A stretch of 64,000 bases of DNA from Chloroflexota bacterium (GTDB lineage: Bacteria; Chloroflexota; Dehalococcoidia; E44-bin15). The stretch's first letter is position 1; each line of letters starts with the position of its first letter. The position numbers and the translations under genes were made by a program. The stretch covers positions 1-64,000 of the forward strand of contig JAUVVB010000008.1 in assembly GCA_030604825.1 (NCBI GenBank), written 5' to 3'. Under the pieces are notes generated by a model. The model did not search any database. It was given only the letters and a program-made list of their open reading frames with translations, and had not been told where the DNA came from. This document shows positions 63,940-64,000 of this stretch, one piece after another.

Positions 63940-64000
63940 GCCTTTCCGCTCTGGTGCTCAGCTATGCGGCTGATTTCTCCCGAAGCTGGCGACGCCTTCT

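Noticed and set aside
63940-64000. T-box or other leader of valS
   Set aside because: Only 61 bases are visible and no conserved T-box sequence or specifier stem can be seen.

Overview
The window looks like chromosomal DNA from an uncultured, anaerobic member of the Chloroflexota, most likely the class Dehalococcoidia. This is inferred from gene content and not from a marker-gene search. Supporting signs are an HdrA fused to a GltD-type flavoprotein module, a ThiD2-ThiE fusion, paired FmdB-type zinc ribbons, a bacterial translin-family protein, a K+-type membrane pyrophosphatase, a long-form SRP RNA and tandem branched-chain-type lipoprotein binding proteins. G+C is high, genes are packed with many ATGA/TGATG overlaps, and GTG/TTG starts are common. 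About 70 protein genes, two tRNAs and one SRP RNA are supported.

Region 1 (1-13.7 kb, minus strand) is a central-carbon operon. After a promoter near 12050 come a 12S/PccB-type carboxyltransferase, a small linking protein, a 5S/OadA-type carboxyltransferase with its own biotin domain, a two-subunit aconitase-like enzyme, isocitrate dehydrogenase, malate dehydrogenase, class I fumarase alpha, and HdrC-HdrB-HdrA; HdrA runs off the left edge. Together they would make oxaloacetate, run both arms of a split TCA cycle and tie it to flavin/iron-sulfur electron transfer. A CitE-like lyase and a phosphoesterase lie just upstream.

Region 2 (13.9-24.6 kb) holds a MazEF-type module, a pterin set (folP, folK, queD), a tandem pair of nitronate-monooxygenase-like flavoproteins (the second lacks the catalytic His), sbcD and glyS. 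Between sbcD and glyS is a patchwork: lower-G+C HEPN-like and GIY-YIG genes, plus a PAS gene and a DinB gene, each bounded by a 46-49 bp duplication of the end of the neighbouring housekeeping gene.

Region 3 (24.6-34.6 kb) is mostly housekeeping: hppA, translin, thiD2E, fmdB pair, yraN, rnhB, mnmA, rsfS, ndk, hotdog thioesterase, tsaB, tsaE, thiL.

Region 4 (34.7-40.6 kb) has a 4-OT tautomerase, a MaoC-like dehydratase and three tandem solute-binding lipoproteins with no permease nearby. Region 5 (40.7-56.1 kb) carries tRNA-Lys, tRNA-Leu, galU, the SRP RNA, an SDR, rsmA, ispE, a VTT protein, a PHP protein, a DnaQ-DinG helicase, a CCA-adding-type enzyme, rnc, a crotonase, prs and secA. Region 6 (56.1-64 kb) begins with a low-G+C restriction-modification pair whose MvaI/BcnI-type endonuclease is frameshifted, then polX, an unknown gene, arsM and valS.

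Promoters can be read by eye at many operon starts: a TTGNNN -35 box, most often 17 bp from a TAGAAT, TATAAT or TACAAT -10 box. Two lie so close to the start codon that the mRNAs should be leaderless or nearly so (thiL and the CCA-adding enzyme).
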